Source: Borrelia parkeri (GTDB taxonomy: Bacteria > Spirochaetota > Spirochaetia > Borreliales > Borreliaceae). From it: a stretch of DNA of 58,045 bases. Made by a program: the position numbers and the translations under genes. The stretch's first letter is position 1, and the number at the start of each line of letters is the position of its first letter. The stretch lies in assembly GCF_023035815.1 (NCBI RefSeq), contig NZ_CP073162.1, forward strand, positions 1-58,045, read 5' to 3'. The notes under the pieces were generated by a model, which made no database searches, was not told the origin of the DNA, and worked only from the letters and a program-made list of their open reading frames with translations. Below are positions 8,696-17,728 of this stretch, in pieces.

Positions 8696-9238
8696 CTATT
8701 TAAGTAACATATTTATTTTACTTGTAATCTTTGTAAGATTACTATAAAAACTAGGTTCAACTACTGATTGTCCAGTAACCCTTAAATTGTATAGACAAGA
8801 TACAATCTCTTCCAGCACTGCTCTTAGACTTGTATTATTAGCTTTAATGTCTATGGGATTTTGTATGTCAATTGTAAAGTCATTAACTTTGATAGTAGCA
8901 TTTTGCATATTAATAGGCCTTAGAATATAGAAATAGTTTTTATCAAAATAATTATCATCATCCTCATTAAAAAGGTTAATACTACTTTGAAGAAGGATAA
9001 CACTCTCACCTTCTTTAAGAGTAAAGTGCATATTTGATATATTGCGTGTTTTAATCTCTAAATCTGTCTCTCCAGAGAGTAAAACGACACCTTCTTGTGT
9101 AGAGGAGTTAAAAGATTTAATTATTCCTAGCTTAGAGATAAAAATATTTCTGTAAGTCCATAGTTTTATCTCTTCTTGTGTTAGTGCTGAACCTTTCATT
9201 TGGCTGTTCATTCTGTATATTTCATAATTCAAGTTCAT
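8696..9238 (-). CDS. DUF777 protein, probable baseplate/spike assembly protein
   Basis: A 180-residue protein containing a small beta domain (residues about 35-85) resembling the OB-type domain of phage spike or gpV-like proteins, followed by a short helical tail. It lies between the hub-like DUF693 gene and the gp25-like gene, which fits a spike or baseplate hub role. This is inferred from order and fold appearance. Confidence 0.65.
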   Translation of the reverse strand: MNLNYEIYRMNSQMKGSALTQEEIKLWTYRNIFISKLGIIKSFNSSTQEGVVLLSGETDLEIKTRNISNMHFTLKEGESVILLQSSINLFNEDDDNYFDKNYFYILRPINMQNATIKVNDFTIDIQNPIDIKANNTSLRAVLEEIVSCLYNLRVTGQSVVEPSFYSNLTKITSKINMLLK

Positions 9239-9241
9239 AAG

Positions 9242-10216
9242 TTATCGAGCTTCTCCTTTGATATTTAAATAATTAGAGTCATCATAAAGCTTCAAGGTAA
9301 GTGAGCACTCACCAGTATTGCTTAAAGCAGCACTAGTCTCTATAATGCTACTCTTAACTTCACTCCCCAGCGAATCTAGAAATTTGACCCTATCACCAAC
9401 TTTTAGTTTGTGTGTATACATAATCTTGGCATTCCAATATATAAGTCTTATATTGCGGGTACTTCCAATAGCAATCTCTTGTTGCGGGATAAAGTGAAGA
9501 CCAAAATCTTCAAGAAAGATATAATTTGTATCTTTAGCTTCAGGTGTGGCGTTAGTAAAGATATAATTACACTCAACATGAGTGTGCCTGAGAGCTGATT
9601 CTTTAATAAGTTGTCTGTGATCTTTAGGTGCAATATCTGTCCTAACACTTTGAACATACTTTTTAGTTATCTTTTCAATAAACTCAAGAGGAGTATTTGC
9701 ACAAAAACTTTCAGTTATAATTTTTGTTCTATCAGCATAACTCATATTGATTATATGTCTATTAGGAAATGCTATAGAGATGGCATTCTCTACACTCATG
9801 CCTTGAAATTGATTTATGTCAAGTTTGCTATTGAAGTAATTACTTTTTGTTGCCAAATGAACTTCAAGATCAACACTAAAATCACCACTATCATAATCAG
9901 TACTCATAGGAACACCTAAATACCCTGACATAATAAAATCATAATCTCTAGAGTCTGCGAATTTTTTATAAAATATCTTTACAATATCTCCTTCATTTAC
10001 ATTACGAGTAAAATCAAGAGATAAGTTCCAAAGACTTAGCTTGCTTCTCTTTGCACACACATAATTATTGCTTGAGTAAATATCAGATATTGATATGTCA
10101 ATGTGTATACCGTCTTCAGTTTTAATTATGATTTTAGGTTTTTCTTCTGATGTGCTAGTTTGACTTATGTTATAAAATTCGATTTTAAAGTCGTATTTGA
10201 TAAGCCTTTCTTCCAT
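9242..10216 (-). CDS. DUF693 protein, probable baseplate hub
   Basis: A protein of about 324 residues. The start is placed at the ATG at 10216, because AAGGAT lies 6 bases before it; the ATG at 10237 lacks a ribosome site and overlaps the upstream gene. The protein is beta-rich with a late-gene hub pattern (GYLGVPMSTDYDSGD, later KLKVGDRVKFLDS). Position after tape measure and DUF792 and before the spike-like gene supports a gpD/gp27-type hub. Confidence 0.65.
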   Translation of the reverse strand: MEERLIKYDFKIEFYNISQTSTSEEKPKIIIKTEDGIHIDISISDIYSSNNYVCAKRSKLSLWNLSLDFTRNVNEGDIVKIFYKKFADSRDYDFIMSGYLGVPMSTDYDSGDFSVDLEVHLATKSNYFNSKLDINQFQGMSVENAISIAFPNRHIINMSYADRTKIITESFCANTPLEFIEKITKKYVQSVRTDIAPKDHRQLIKESALRHTHVECNYIFTNATPEAKDTNYIFLEDFGLHFIPQQEIAIGSTRNIRLIYWNAKIMYTHKLKVGDRVKFLDSLGSEVKSSIIETSAALSNTGECSLTLKLYDDSNYLNIKGEAR

Positions 10217-10220
10217 TTCC

Positions 10221-10856
10221 TTATCCTTTATATACATTAAATGTTTTAAGAACTTCTAATGTGAGACTAATTTCAACCTCATCAAGGTATACTGTGTCTT
10301 TAAGGGTAAGAGATGTAATTGCAACTATGCTTCTAAACCCTAGAGTTGGGCTGTAGAGGCTAAATGGTACACTCTCTTCAACTCTGTTAACCAGTTGTTG
10401 TTTTGCTAAATTACTAGTATGAGGAAAAATTAACTTTCCAAAAGCCGTATTAGTTGAAAAATTAAGCAGTTCCTTATAAGCACTAGTTAATACAGCATTA
10501 TTTAGTGTGATAACTTCGCCAGTAAAAGTTGGATTGTAGCTTACATATTCAGCTTTACGTGTGTAATAGTCAATTACAGGATGTTTTGAACATGTTGTGG
10601 TGTAAGTTGTGCTAATTAGTTCACTTTTAGGTAAAATGAAGAACCCTTGAGGGACATATCCAAGTCCTTTAAAGTCCATCCTTGGACATAAACTTAAGAA
10701 ATTATATGCCATAAACACGGTAGAGATTTCATTGAATGTTTCTTTAAGGATATTTGTTATTTGTGATGGTGTAAGATTTAAAGGGTCTAGGGTTGCCTTT
10801 AGGGGTGCTGTGTCTTTGTATTTATAAGTAAAATCAGTTGTAAATTGTGATATCAT
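10221..10856 (-). CDS. DUF792 tail protein
   Basis: A 211-residue Borrelia-specific protein directly after the tape measure gene. Its ribosome site AAGGT overlaps the stop of that gene. The C-terminal 80 residues look like an immunoglobulin-like or barrel fold (FRSIVAITSLTLKDTVYLDEV). It may belong to the distal tail or tail-tube initiator; no catalytic motif is visible. Confidence 0.65.
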   Translation of the reverse strand: MISQFTTDFTYKYKDTAPLKATLDPLNLTPSQITNILKETFNEISTVFMAYNFLSLCPRMDFKGLGYVPQGFFILPKSELISTTYTTTCSKHPVIDYYTRKAEYVSYNPTFTGEVITLNNAVLTSAYKELLNFSTNTAFGKLIFPHTSNLAKQQLVNRVEESVPFSLYSPTLGFRSIVAITSLTLKDTVYLDEVEISLTLEVLKTFNVYKG

Positions 10857-10860
10857 ATAT

Positions 10861-12198
10861 TTACCTTGGTGTTTTTATACTTGCGTCTGTTTCTAATTTT
10901 GCTTCAGTATCAGTACTTAAGAGTGGTGAATGACTTTTATCTGTTGCAGGTTCGCTGCCAAATACCAATCTGTATATTTTACTAGGCAGTATTAATTTTA
11001 AAGTTCTCTTGCCAAGTTTTATAAGCCATTCGTTAATGTCACCGAAAAAACTTTTAAACCCGTCTATTAAGGGGTTAATAACATGTGTTTGAAAATTAAA
11101 CGTTAAAGCCCAATCGAGTATTTTGTTTAAAGAAGTAACTAACGGTTCTAATACCTTGGCAGTAAGTTTTGAACCTGTGTCATTAAGCTTTTCTAAGCTA
11201 CTTTTAGCCTCTTCTGTCGAGCTTGAGTAAGTAGGAAATTTAAGTGAGTTCCAATCGTTAATTACTTCCTTTAGTTTATGACTTCTGTAATCAAGGGCCT
11301 GGCCTGGTGCTAGTATGTCATATTCCATTGCGGCTCGTTCATTATATTTACCAGTAAACTCTTTAAATGAGCTCATAATGTCATAGAGAGGACCGCTTTT
11401 ACCTTGCAAGAATTCTACTACTGCTGCAATAGCCGAGTTAGTATCATCAACAACCCCAGTAGATTTAAGCTTTGCAGCAAATTCTACTGCCTTTTTAAGA
11501 TTATTGTCATTGTTTTGACCTAAAAATTCGAGTTCTTTTCTAATTATCCCAGCCAAGTTTAGGAAATCTTCTCTCTCTAAATCCCTTTCAAAACCGGAAA
11601 ATCCTTTAAGCATGTGACTTAATGATTTCTTCTCACCTGTTGTAAATACTTTTGAAGTAATTGCATGTGTTTTACTTAATTTTGCATTTTCTTCTAAAGA
11701 TTTCTTAGCATAACTAAATATTCCCGAAGCACCACTACTAACAGCATTTCCAAGAGCAGTCCCAGCAGCGATTTTTAAAATACTAGCGCCTTTAAGAATA
11801 CTACTTTGAACGGTTTTGTTAAGTGTTGTTGCTTTGTGCCCCCCACGTTTCAAATCTTCATATTCTAGTCGTCTTCGCTCTTTAGTTGACATTAAGGAAT
11901 GCTTGAATGCTTTTCGCCTAGCGTCTTCAAATGTGTATCCAAGCTTAATGAGTTTTTTAGTCTTAGTAAGTCTAAACTTTTCTACACTTTCCCTTAAACG
12001 TTCATATTTTTTTTGTTTGGCTAGTTCACGTTTCTTCTCATATAAATTGTGTTTTAATATATCCCTAGTACTCTTTAGATGTGATCGCTTAGGTTTAATT
12101 AAACGTTCTAGTTTGGCTATATCTTGTTCTAAAGATTTGCGAGTTAATGCGTGATCAAGTACACCTTTAAATTTAATTGTAAATTTTGTATCATTCAT
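10861..12198 (-). CDS. DUF759 tape measure-like protein
   Basis: A 445-residue protein, the longest in the virion operon. A highly charged N-terminal coiled coil (residues 20-110, rich in K, R, E) is followed by an alanine/glycine-rich hydrophobic segment (about 135-165, GASILKIAAGTALGNAVSSG), then a helical C-terminus. This layout and the position after tube and chaperone genes fit a tape measure protein, though a short one. It overlaps DUF1322 by ATGA. Confidence 0.75.
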   Translation of the reverse strand: MNDTKFTIKFKGVLDHALTRKSLEQDIAKLERLIKPKRSHLKSTRDILKHNLYEKKRELAKQKKYERLRESVEKFRLTKTKKLIKLGYTFEDARRKAFKHSLMSTKERRRLEYEDLKRGGHKATTLNKTVQSSILKGASILKIAAGTALGNAVSSGASGIFSYAKKSLEENAKLSKTHAITSKVFTTGEKKSLSHMLKGFSGFERDLEREDFLNLAGIIRKELEFLGQNNDNNLKKAVEFAAKLKSTGVVDDTNSAIAAVVEFLQGKSGPLYDIMSSFKEFTGKYNERAAMEYDILAPGQALDYRSHKLKEVINDWNSLKFPTYSSSTEEAKSSLEKLNDTGSKLTAKVLEPLVTSLNKILDWALTFNFQTHVINPLIDGFKSFFGDINEWLIKLGKRTLKLILPSKIYRLVFGSEPATDKSHSPLLSTDTEAKLETDASIKTPR

Positions 12199-12431
12199 AA
12201 TACACCTTTACTAAGGAACATTTCAAATATTTGCTTTTCAAGTTTAAGTTCAGATATTTTGTTAACTTCCATTAAATCTTTATAATTTAGTGTTTTTACG
12301 TCATTTAAAGTGCAAACACCCATGATAATTGGAAAGAAATATTTGTTTTGTTTTATCTCTTCAAGTAGCTTAAAATATTCAAGCTTAGTTTCATGTAATA
12401 CTTGTATATATTCATTACTACTGCTTTTCAT
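12195..12431 (-). CDS. DUF1322 small protein, possible tail assembly chaperone
   Basis: A 78-residue helical, charged protein between DUF1473 and the tape measure. Paired small proteins at this site are usually tail assembly chaperones. Here the two reading frames do not overlap (17-base gap), so no programmed frameshift is needed. Role is inferred from position. Confidence 0.65.
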   Translation of the reverse strand: MKSSSNEYIQVLHETKLEYFKLLEEIKQNKYFFPIIMGVCTLNDVKTLNYKDLMEVNKISELKLEKQIFEMFLSKGVL

Positions 12432-12447
12432 AAGTTTTAAATACCTT

Positions 12448-12870
12448 CTATATTTTGATATTTTGTATTATCTCTTCATAATTCCAACTATCATCAATGT
12501 AATCAAATTGTATAAAGCCACTAGTATTATTTAGATAATGACTTAAGTAAACTAAATTTGGTCTCTTAAAGTCAGGATCTGATTTGAATGTATCAAACTG
12601 AATTGAGTAAAGTATGGCTTGAAGATATTCTTTATAGTAAGTAATGTACTCTCTATTTTCATTTAAAATAAAGTAAAATTCATCTAAAAAGCCAGGTTTA
12701 ATCATTAAATTGGTAATTTCGCTTAAATATTTAATTTCATTTAGTTTATGTATGCCTTCACTTTGTGAAAATCCTAATATAGAGTCCCACTTGTAGACAG
12801 GAAGTACTCTTACTTCAAATGTATGTGTTTTGTCTTTAGTTAAAATATTCATTTTGTAACGTGTAATCAC
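12448..12870 (-). CDS. DUF1473 protein, possible tail assembly chaperone
   Basis: A 140-residue protein starting at GTG, chosen because AAGGAGG stands 4 bases before it, one of the strongest ribosome sites in the operon. It sits between tube-like and tape-measure genes. No domain with a known activity is visible. Confidence 0.7.
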   Translation of the reverse strand: MITRYKMNILTKDKTHTFEVRVLPVYKWDSILGFSQSEGIHKLNEIKYLSEITNLMIKPGFLDEFYFILNENREYITYYKEYLQAILYSIQFDTFKSDPDFKRPNLVYLSHYLNNTSGFIQFDYIDDSWNYEEIIQNIKI

Positions 12871-12892
12871 AAATCCTCCTTAATTATTAAAT

Positions 12893-13312
12893 TTAATTAT
12901 CAACTGTGCATCCAACTGCTCTTATCTCAAAAGTAACCTTTTCAGCCTCAGCAGAGTAGCTTCTTGAAGGTTCTTCTGCAAAAAATGCAGAGTTAGATAT
13001 GATTTTGATGTCTTCCAAGTCATTGAATACTAAATCTAACATTCTTTCATTTTTACTTTTGGACATGTTATAGAATTGGTCTTTTGAAAGCTTTGTTAGC
13101 AGTTTGTAATCATAAGTTCCAATTGAAACCTCAATATTGAATATAAAAACAATGGTTCTAGGGTCTCTAAAGCTAACTATGGGAAACCCTCTATCTTCAC
13201 TGCTAGCTACCGCTCTTGTTGTAGGTTCACTTGTAAGTTCTAACTTACCGCTTTGAATCTCATGCCCGCCAATTGAAAAAACTATGTTTCTTAAATCATA
13301 ACATTGTGTCAT
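12893..13312 (-). CDS. DUF1463 protein, probable tail tube
   Basis: A 139-residue beta-rich protein following the sheath gene. It has the character of tube proteins that follow sheath genes in contractile tails, including the early IGGHEIQSGKLELTSEP motif and a late EKVTFEIRAVGC strand. GGAG lies 9 bases before the ATG. Confidence 0.7.
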   Translation of the reverse strand: MTQCYDLRNIVFSIGGHEIQSGKLELTSEPTTRAVASSEDRGFPIVSFRDPRTIVFIFNIEVSIGTYDYKLLTKLSKDQFYNMSKSKNERMLDLVFNDLEDIKIISNSAFFAEEPSRSYSAEAEKVTFEIRAVGCTVDN

Positions 13313-13315
13313 TGT

Positions 13316-14443
13316 TTAAGTCTCCTTTAAGCTATTTAGATAATTTTGTATATCTTGTGCTGTAATGTTTAAAAGAACGGCGTTCATAGAGTGGTTATAA
13401 GTAATCTCTACGGATAATAAAAGCTTTAGCTGAGGTGTTGATGATACTTGAATCTTAAGCTTAGAGTACGCAACAATTAGACCTCCATCAATGAAACGTT
13501 TAAGCATACATTCAATAGCTGCACTGTAAGCATTATCTCGCTCTCCTGAGAGTTGCAGTTTTGATAATTTACTATTTTGTCTACCATTAAAATTCCATAC
13601 TCTAATAAGCTCTGATGTAAATTCATATTTGATATAATGGTAAGTGAAGAGTTCATCAATAGGAGTGCCTGAAAGAGTTACTCCTTCTTTGAAAGCTTTA
13701 ACACCATCAAGACCAGTTTCATTAAGAAGTGAGTAGAAGTTAATATTTGCCCCTCTAAGTTTAGAAATTGTATCATCATCAGTAATAGGCTCCATGCCGC
13801 TAAGTTTGAGTCCATAAGGATTAGCAGCTTGAAATATACTAGCTTCATGTAAGTATTTAGATATAAACCGCAAATGAAGGTTCTCATCACCTTTAGAGTG
13901 GATAACAATAATTTTTTCTTTAGAGTTACTACCATTTTTAAATAGTTCTTTGATTTCAGATTCTTTAGTTGCAAATACGAAAAAGTGCTTATCGTCTTTA
14001 AAATGTGTATAATCATCCTTGTAAATAGTAAGTCCATCACCACCATCACTGTTACTTGCATAGGTGTTTATAAGTACAATAAATGTATATCTATTATCTC
14101 TAAGCTCTGTCTTAATTGCCTTTGCTTCAGTGCCTTCTTTATATATAAGTAGTTTAACTGATTTAAGTCCAGCATCACCTGAAGAAAAGAATGCTTGTAT
14201 TGCGCTCTTTAAGTACTCCTTTTCCTTACCAAATTCATCCTCTCCATTACTACCTTCTTTCTCAAGTGCATCAATCTGTCTCTCAAAGTTATTTATATTT
14301 AAGTTTAATATTTTTACCTTGGGTGTTGTGGTGTTAACTTTAATTTTGGCACATTTGTAAACAAGTAAAGGCGCGTAGTAATTTACATAATTTATATCTA
14401 ATCTAGAATGTGCCAAATTCACACTAATTGTATCTTGCGGCAT
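13316..14443 (-). CDS. DUF787 protein, probable contractile tail sheath
   Basis: A 375-residue protein located just before the tube-like gene. The N-terminal half has alternating strands and helices with a large inserted loop (residues about 55-90). The C-terminal half ends in a TITAQDIQNYL-type segment typical of sheath C-termini. GGAGGAG lies before the ATG. The order sheath, tube, chaperones, tape measure and a J-like baseplate indicates a contractile-tailed phage. Confidence 0.7.
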   Translation of the reverse strand: MPQDTISVNLAHSRLDINYVNYYAPLLVYKCAKIKVNTTTPKVKILNLNINNFERQIDALEKEGSNGEDEFGKEKEYLKSAIQAFFSSGDAGLKSVKLLIYKEGTEAKAIKTELRDNRYTFIVLINTYASNSDGGDGLTIYKDDYTHFKDDKHFFVFATKESEIKELFKNGSNSKEKIIVIHSKGDENLHLRFISKYLHEASIFQAANPYGLKLSGMEPITDDDTISKLRGANINFYSLLNETGLDGVKAFKEGVTLSGTPIDELFTYHYIKYEFTSELIRVWNFNGRQNSKLSKLQLSGERDNAYSAAIECMLKRFIDGGLIVAYSKLKIQVSSTPQLKLLLSVEITYNHSMNAVLLNITAQDIQNYLNSLKET

Positions 14444-14992
14444 TCACTTCTCCTCCCTAATTAGTTGTTCTATTACTTGTACATTAGCTTTAAAAGCTTG
14501 ACTGCAACAATATGCAGCGTTGCTATAATTAGAATCAATTTTAACAAGTCCACTGTTTTGCATATTTGTTGTAGGGTAAATATATAAGTTGACCCTAATT
14601 GAGTATTTATCATCTTCTTCTTGTTCTAGTGTTAACTTACAAGTATTCTCGTAAATAAAATCGCTAAGTAGACTATAAATTTGAAACATGGTGTAATAAG
14701 CATCCTTGTCTTTAGAGTTTATAACCTGACTTAAAATGAATATTTGAAAATGCAAACTAAACTCATTTACATTTTTGTAAAATGCACCAGCTCTTGAGCC
14801 TAACGTTAGATCGTCCATATTTTCAAATTTAATTGCAATAATGTTTTCACATTGAATAGTGTATTTAGACATGTATGGATGATTGTATGTATTAATTAAA
14901 TCTAACTTTATCTCTAATTTAGAGATACGTTCTTTAAAAATTTTAAAATAAGAGATTAAGCTTTTGTGTATGTTCTGTGTACTTAATATCAC
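14444..14992 (-). CDS. DUF764 protein, probable tail completion protein
   Basis: A 182-residue protein between the gp10-like protein and the sheath. It starts at GTG, overlapping the previous stop as GTGA, with AGGAT upstream. Position just before sheath is that of tail terminator proteins. Function is inferred. Confidence 0.65.
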   Translation of the reverse strand: MILSTQNIHKSLISYFKIFKERISKLEIKLDLINTYNHPYMSKYTIQCENIIAIKFENMDDLTLGSRAGAFYKNVNEFSLHFQIFILSQVINSKDKDAYYTMFQIYSLLSDFIYENTCKLTLEQEEDDKYSIRVNLYIYPTTNMQNSGLVKIDSNYSNAAYCCSQAFKANVQVIEQLIREEK

Positions 14993-15357
14993 TCATTTAT
15001 CCTATAGCTAATAGAATTTATCATCTCCCCAGTATCAACCAGAGCAACTTCTGGATGAGGAGAACCTTTATCTCTCTTAGAAGCAATTGTCTTACTAGAG
15101 AGTGATGGTTTTACCTTACCGGATATGACATAATTTGTGTAATAAGTAATAAATGCTTCTGCTATAGCTTGCATTCCTTTCTTTGGACTTTGAAGAAAAC
15201 ATGCCTTTATATAAGGTGTATTTATATACTCTCTAAATTTATAATTATCAGCAACAGCATAAAGATGTGACCTTAAAGGCAATTTGCTACTACCCATCTC
15301 ATGAAGACTTGCAATTTTAGCATTTCGTTTATCAAACCAACCAATCTCTACTTCCAT
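14989..15357 (-). CDS. HK97 gp10-like / virion morphogenesis protein
   Basis: A 122-residue protein whose C-terminal region has a threonine-isoleucine-lysine segment (SKTIASKRDKG) followed by VALVDTGEMINSISYRI, the familiar 'dTG-L-nSi' ending of neck and head-tail joining proteins. It lies between a DUF1506 connector-like gene and DUF764. Confidence 0.65.
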   Translation of the reverse strand: MEVEIGWFDKRNAKIASLHEMGSSKLPLRSHLYAVADNYKFREYINTPYIKACFLQSPKKGMQAIAEAFITYYTNYVISGKVKPSLSSKTIASKRDKGSPHPEVALVDTGEMINSISYRINE

Positions 15358-15725
15358 TCTACTTCCTTCAAAATCATAGTAAGATAGCCAACACTAGAGT
15401 CGATACTTAGAATTTCATAAAATGTACTTTCATCTGAAATTCTATCTTTAAGTTCAAAATCCAAATTGGACGTAGTATAAAGTTTGTGAAGTGATTTTAT
15501 ATCATAAAGATTAATTTCAGGAACGCTTGCAAGCGTGTCAGCTTTTATACTAAAGAGTACTCCCTTAAACTCACTTGAGTTATTCTTATTGAAAGTTATA
15601 TCATGCGAGGCTAAATTCTCCAGGTAAGCATAGGTTCCTTTATAAAGTTTTAAAGTCTCTTCATTCTTAAAATAAGAGATTACTCTTGATGCTAACTTTG
15701 AAAGTCTATCTCTAATGCTACTCAT
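15348..15725 (-). CDS. DUF1506 protein, probable head-tail connector
   Basis: A 125-residue protein. The start is set at the ATG at 15725 because its first base is the last base of the preceding TGA (TGATG), a coupling junction; an in-frame TTG 24 bases upstream is possible but has no convincing ribosome site. Located among connector genes downstream of the capsid gene. Confidence 0.65.
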   Translation of the reverse strand: MSSIRDRLSKLASRVISYFKNEETLKLYKGTYAYLENLASHDITFNKNNSSEFKGVLFSIKADTLASVPEINLYDIKSLHKLYTTSNLDFELKDRISDESTFYEILSIDSSVGYLTMILKEVEWK

Positions 15726-16120
15726 CACCTTATAAATCCTAAACAACAAGAGGGTATGTTTGTTTGGCTTTTTAGAGAACTAAGTAAAGATTCAAACTGT
15801 CTACAAAAACTTAAAGTAGTATTAGTCTCATTACTAGCAGGGTGATATGAAATTTCAAGTTCATTTAGCTTTTCATTTTTGATCCTCTCAAGACCAAATT
15901 CACGTATCATCCCTGCTTGACTTAGCCTGCAGCCTATATAGTAACAAAGCAATAGTATCAGATGGGAGGAGCTAATCACACGAGCATTAATTCCTTTAGT
16001 TATTATTATCATTTCAAGTAGTTCTGTGTAAGTTTCAAACTGTGTAAATGATAATATTTCTTCATTTAAGTTAAGTAAACTTAAGACTTTACTATGAAGT
16101 GTTTGAAGCTCTCCTGACAT
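15725..16120 (-). CDS. Head-tail connector-like protein (DUF3890-like)
   Basis: A 131-residue helical protein immediately after the probable capsid gene, the position of adaptor proteins. GGAGAGGAG precedes its ATG. It contains a hydrophobic helix (SSHLILLLCYYIGCRLSQ). The family name is tentative. Confidence 0.6.
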   Translation of the reverse strand: MSGELQTLHSKVLSLLNLNEEILSFTQFETYTELLEMIIITKGINARVISSSHLILLLCYYIGCRLSQAGMIREFGLERIKNEKLNELEISYHPASNETNTTLSFCRQFESLLSSLKSQTNIPSCCLGFIR

Positions 16121-16143
16121 ATCTACTCCTCTCCTACTAATAA

Positions 16144-17121
16144 TTAACTTTGCTTAATATCAACTCTCAAAATAGTATTGTCTGTTGCTAAGAGCCCACC
16201 AAGTACAAAATCAAGGTATGAATGTGCAATATCAGTTGAGTCCTTATCAATTTGTCTATTTAGAATTGGTAACGTATATCTACTTAGTTTTAACTTTAGT
16301 AATTTTGGACTCATTGGATAAATGAGTATCTGGTTTTTTAGTAAATGACTTGTCTGTATATATACTTCTCTTCTATTATTAACAGCCTTTATGGTCTTAA
16401 TAAGGAAATCTTCCCATGAAACAGTTGAAGAATAAACATTAGATGATGAGGACGTACTTGGTATTGCATATGGTTCAACAAGTTTCAAACTTGTTAATGG
16501 GTCAACTAATACCACCATAGGTGTTGAGAATTCTTTTCCTAGCTCTAATTTTGCAAGTCCTGACTTTATTTTTTCAAAGATCTTATCCATTTTATCTTTA
16601 TTAGAAGCCTCAACTTCTTCTTTAACTTGATTTGGCATATTAAGTAGCCCGTACATATTAGGAAGTAATACTTGTTGACTCCTACCATCTTTTTTTACTG
16701 TGACAGTACCGGTTAAAATAAAATGATCGATAATCTTGATAATCTCATCACTTGTAAGCTTAAATGCTTCTCTAAAGGGAAGCAAACTGTTATTTGGATT
16801 TCCAATATATCCGTTATGGGTATAAAAGTTCTCTTCATATTGATTTATATGTCTAAACTTATACTGTAACTTTAGGTAATTAAGCATTATAGTTTCTGAA
16901 CGAAATCCCATAGTTGAGATAACATTAACTTCATCTATTAATGCTGTAGGATTTTTATTTGCAAACGCATCCCATTTGATACTTTTCACAAAACCAGTTT
17001 TAAGATTGATGTATTCAAACTGTTCATCTGCTAACCATTTGTAAAATTCTGGTGTACTTACATCATTAATAACACTTGCAATTTCTTTTGAATAATATTC
17101 CAAATCAAATAAATCTGACAT
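16144..17121 (-). CDS. Probable major capsid protein
   Basis: A 325-residue protein following the DUF228 cluster. An N-terminal charged helical arm, central mixed region, and the C-terminal FVLGGLLATDNTILRVDIKQS-like end (a glycine-rich turn then a strand) match the general look of HK97-fold capsid proteins. AAGGAGATTTT gives a strong ribosome site, as expected for an abundant protein. Gene order (portal, scaffold-like, decoration-like, capsid, connectors) supports the call. Confidence 0.65.
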   Translation of the reverse strand: MSDLFDLEYYSKEIASVINDVSTPEFYKWLADEQFEYINLKTGFVKSIKWDAFANKNPTALIDEVNVISTMGFRSETIMLNYLKLQYKFRHINQYEENFYTHNGYIGNPNNSLLPFREAFKLTSDEIIKIIDHFILTGTVTVKKDGRSQQVLLPNMYGLLNMPNQVKEEVEASNKDKMDKIFEKIKSGLAKLELGKEFSTPMVVLVDPLTSLKLVEPYAIPSTSSSSNVYSSTVSWEDFLIKTIKAVNNRREVYIQTSHLLKNQILIYPMSPKLLKLKLSRYTLPILNRQIDKDSTDIAHSYLDFVLGGLLATDNTILRVDIKQS

Positions 17122-17130
17122 AAAATCTCC

Positions 17131-17694
17131 TTAATTTAAAGCCTTATTTCCATAAGTTACTACACTTACTATGTAAACGTCACTTGACAACTGAATCGAA
17201 TCTGATGTAGCTATAGCATTGACATTGGTAGATCCACTAGCCTTTTCAAGCTCACCATTTGAATTAAATTTAAGCTTATCTTTTTCCTTAATAGAATTAT
17301 CTTTAGCAACAAGATACCCTTCAAAATATTCTGTAATTGGTACTACTGTTGCCCTTTGTGTAAAATCATCTATGTTAACACATATACCGTATAAATCATC
17401 ACCACCCCCAGGTTCAACATGTGGTTCATAGTGTGGCTGGCCTTGGGTAAAAGGATTTACAACAAGTTTTACACCTCGTTTATATGGATAACCTTTAGTT
17501 GGATGATTCTCTAATCTAGTCTTGCTGCTTGTTGCAGTTCCACCAGAATTACTAAAATGCAAATTCTTATCTCTAAAATCAGTATTGTTACTAAAAGTAG
17601 CTGAATAATTGCTAGGATTCTTCATAAGTCCTTTCAACTTATCTCTTTTAGTTTCATAGTCCTTGACTAATTGTGTGATATTATTAGATGACAA
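17131..17694 (-). CDS. DUF228 protein, third paralogue, probable capsid decoration
   Basis: A 187-residue protein closely related to the gene at 18538-19101, sharing the block GGGDDLYGICVNIDDFTQ and the following VVPITEYFEGYLV. A TTG start is supported by AGGAGG seven bases upstream. DUF228 looks like a small beta-barrel, as in decoration proteins such as DUF2190; role inferred. Confidence 0.7.
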   Translation of the reverse strand: MSSNNITQLVKDYETKRDKLKGLMKNPSNYSATFSNNTDFRDKNLHFSNSGGTATSSKTRLENHPTKGYPYKRGVKLVVNPFTQGQPHYEPHVEPGGGDDLYGICVNIDDFTQRATVVPITEYFEGYLVAKDNSIKEKDKLKFNSNGELEKASGSTNVNAIATSDSIQLSSDVYIVSVVTYGNKALN

Positions 17695-17728
17695 TATTTA
17701 ACCTCCTATTTTGATAATTAAAAATTCT

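Noticed and set aside
9611..9919. 102-residue open frame on the + strand
   Set aside because: It lies antisense to the DUF693 gene, has no ribosome site, and its composition is that of a reverse-frame shadow.
11816..12154. 112-residue + strand frame
   Set aside because: Antisense to the lysine-rich part of the tape measure gene; leucine/serine richness is a by-product of that.
12431..12448. Programmed frameshift between DUF1473 and DUF1322
   Set aside because: The two frames are separated by 17 bases with a stop between them and no slippery heptamer overlapping both.
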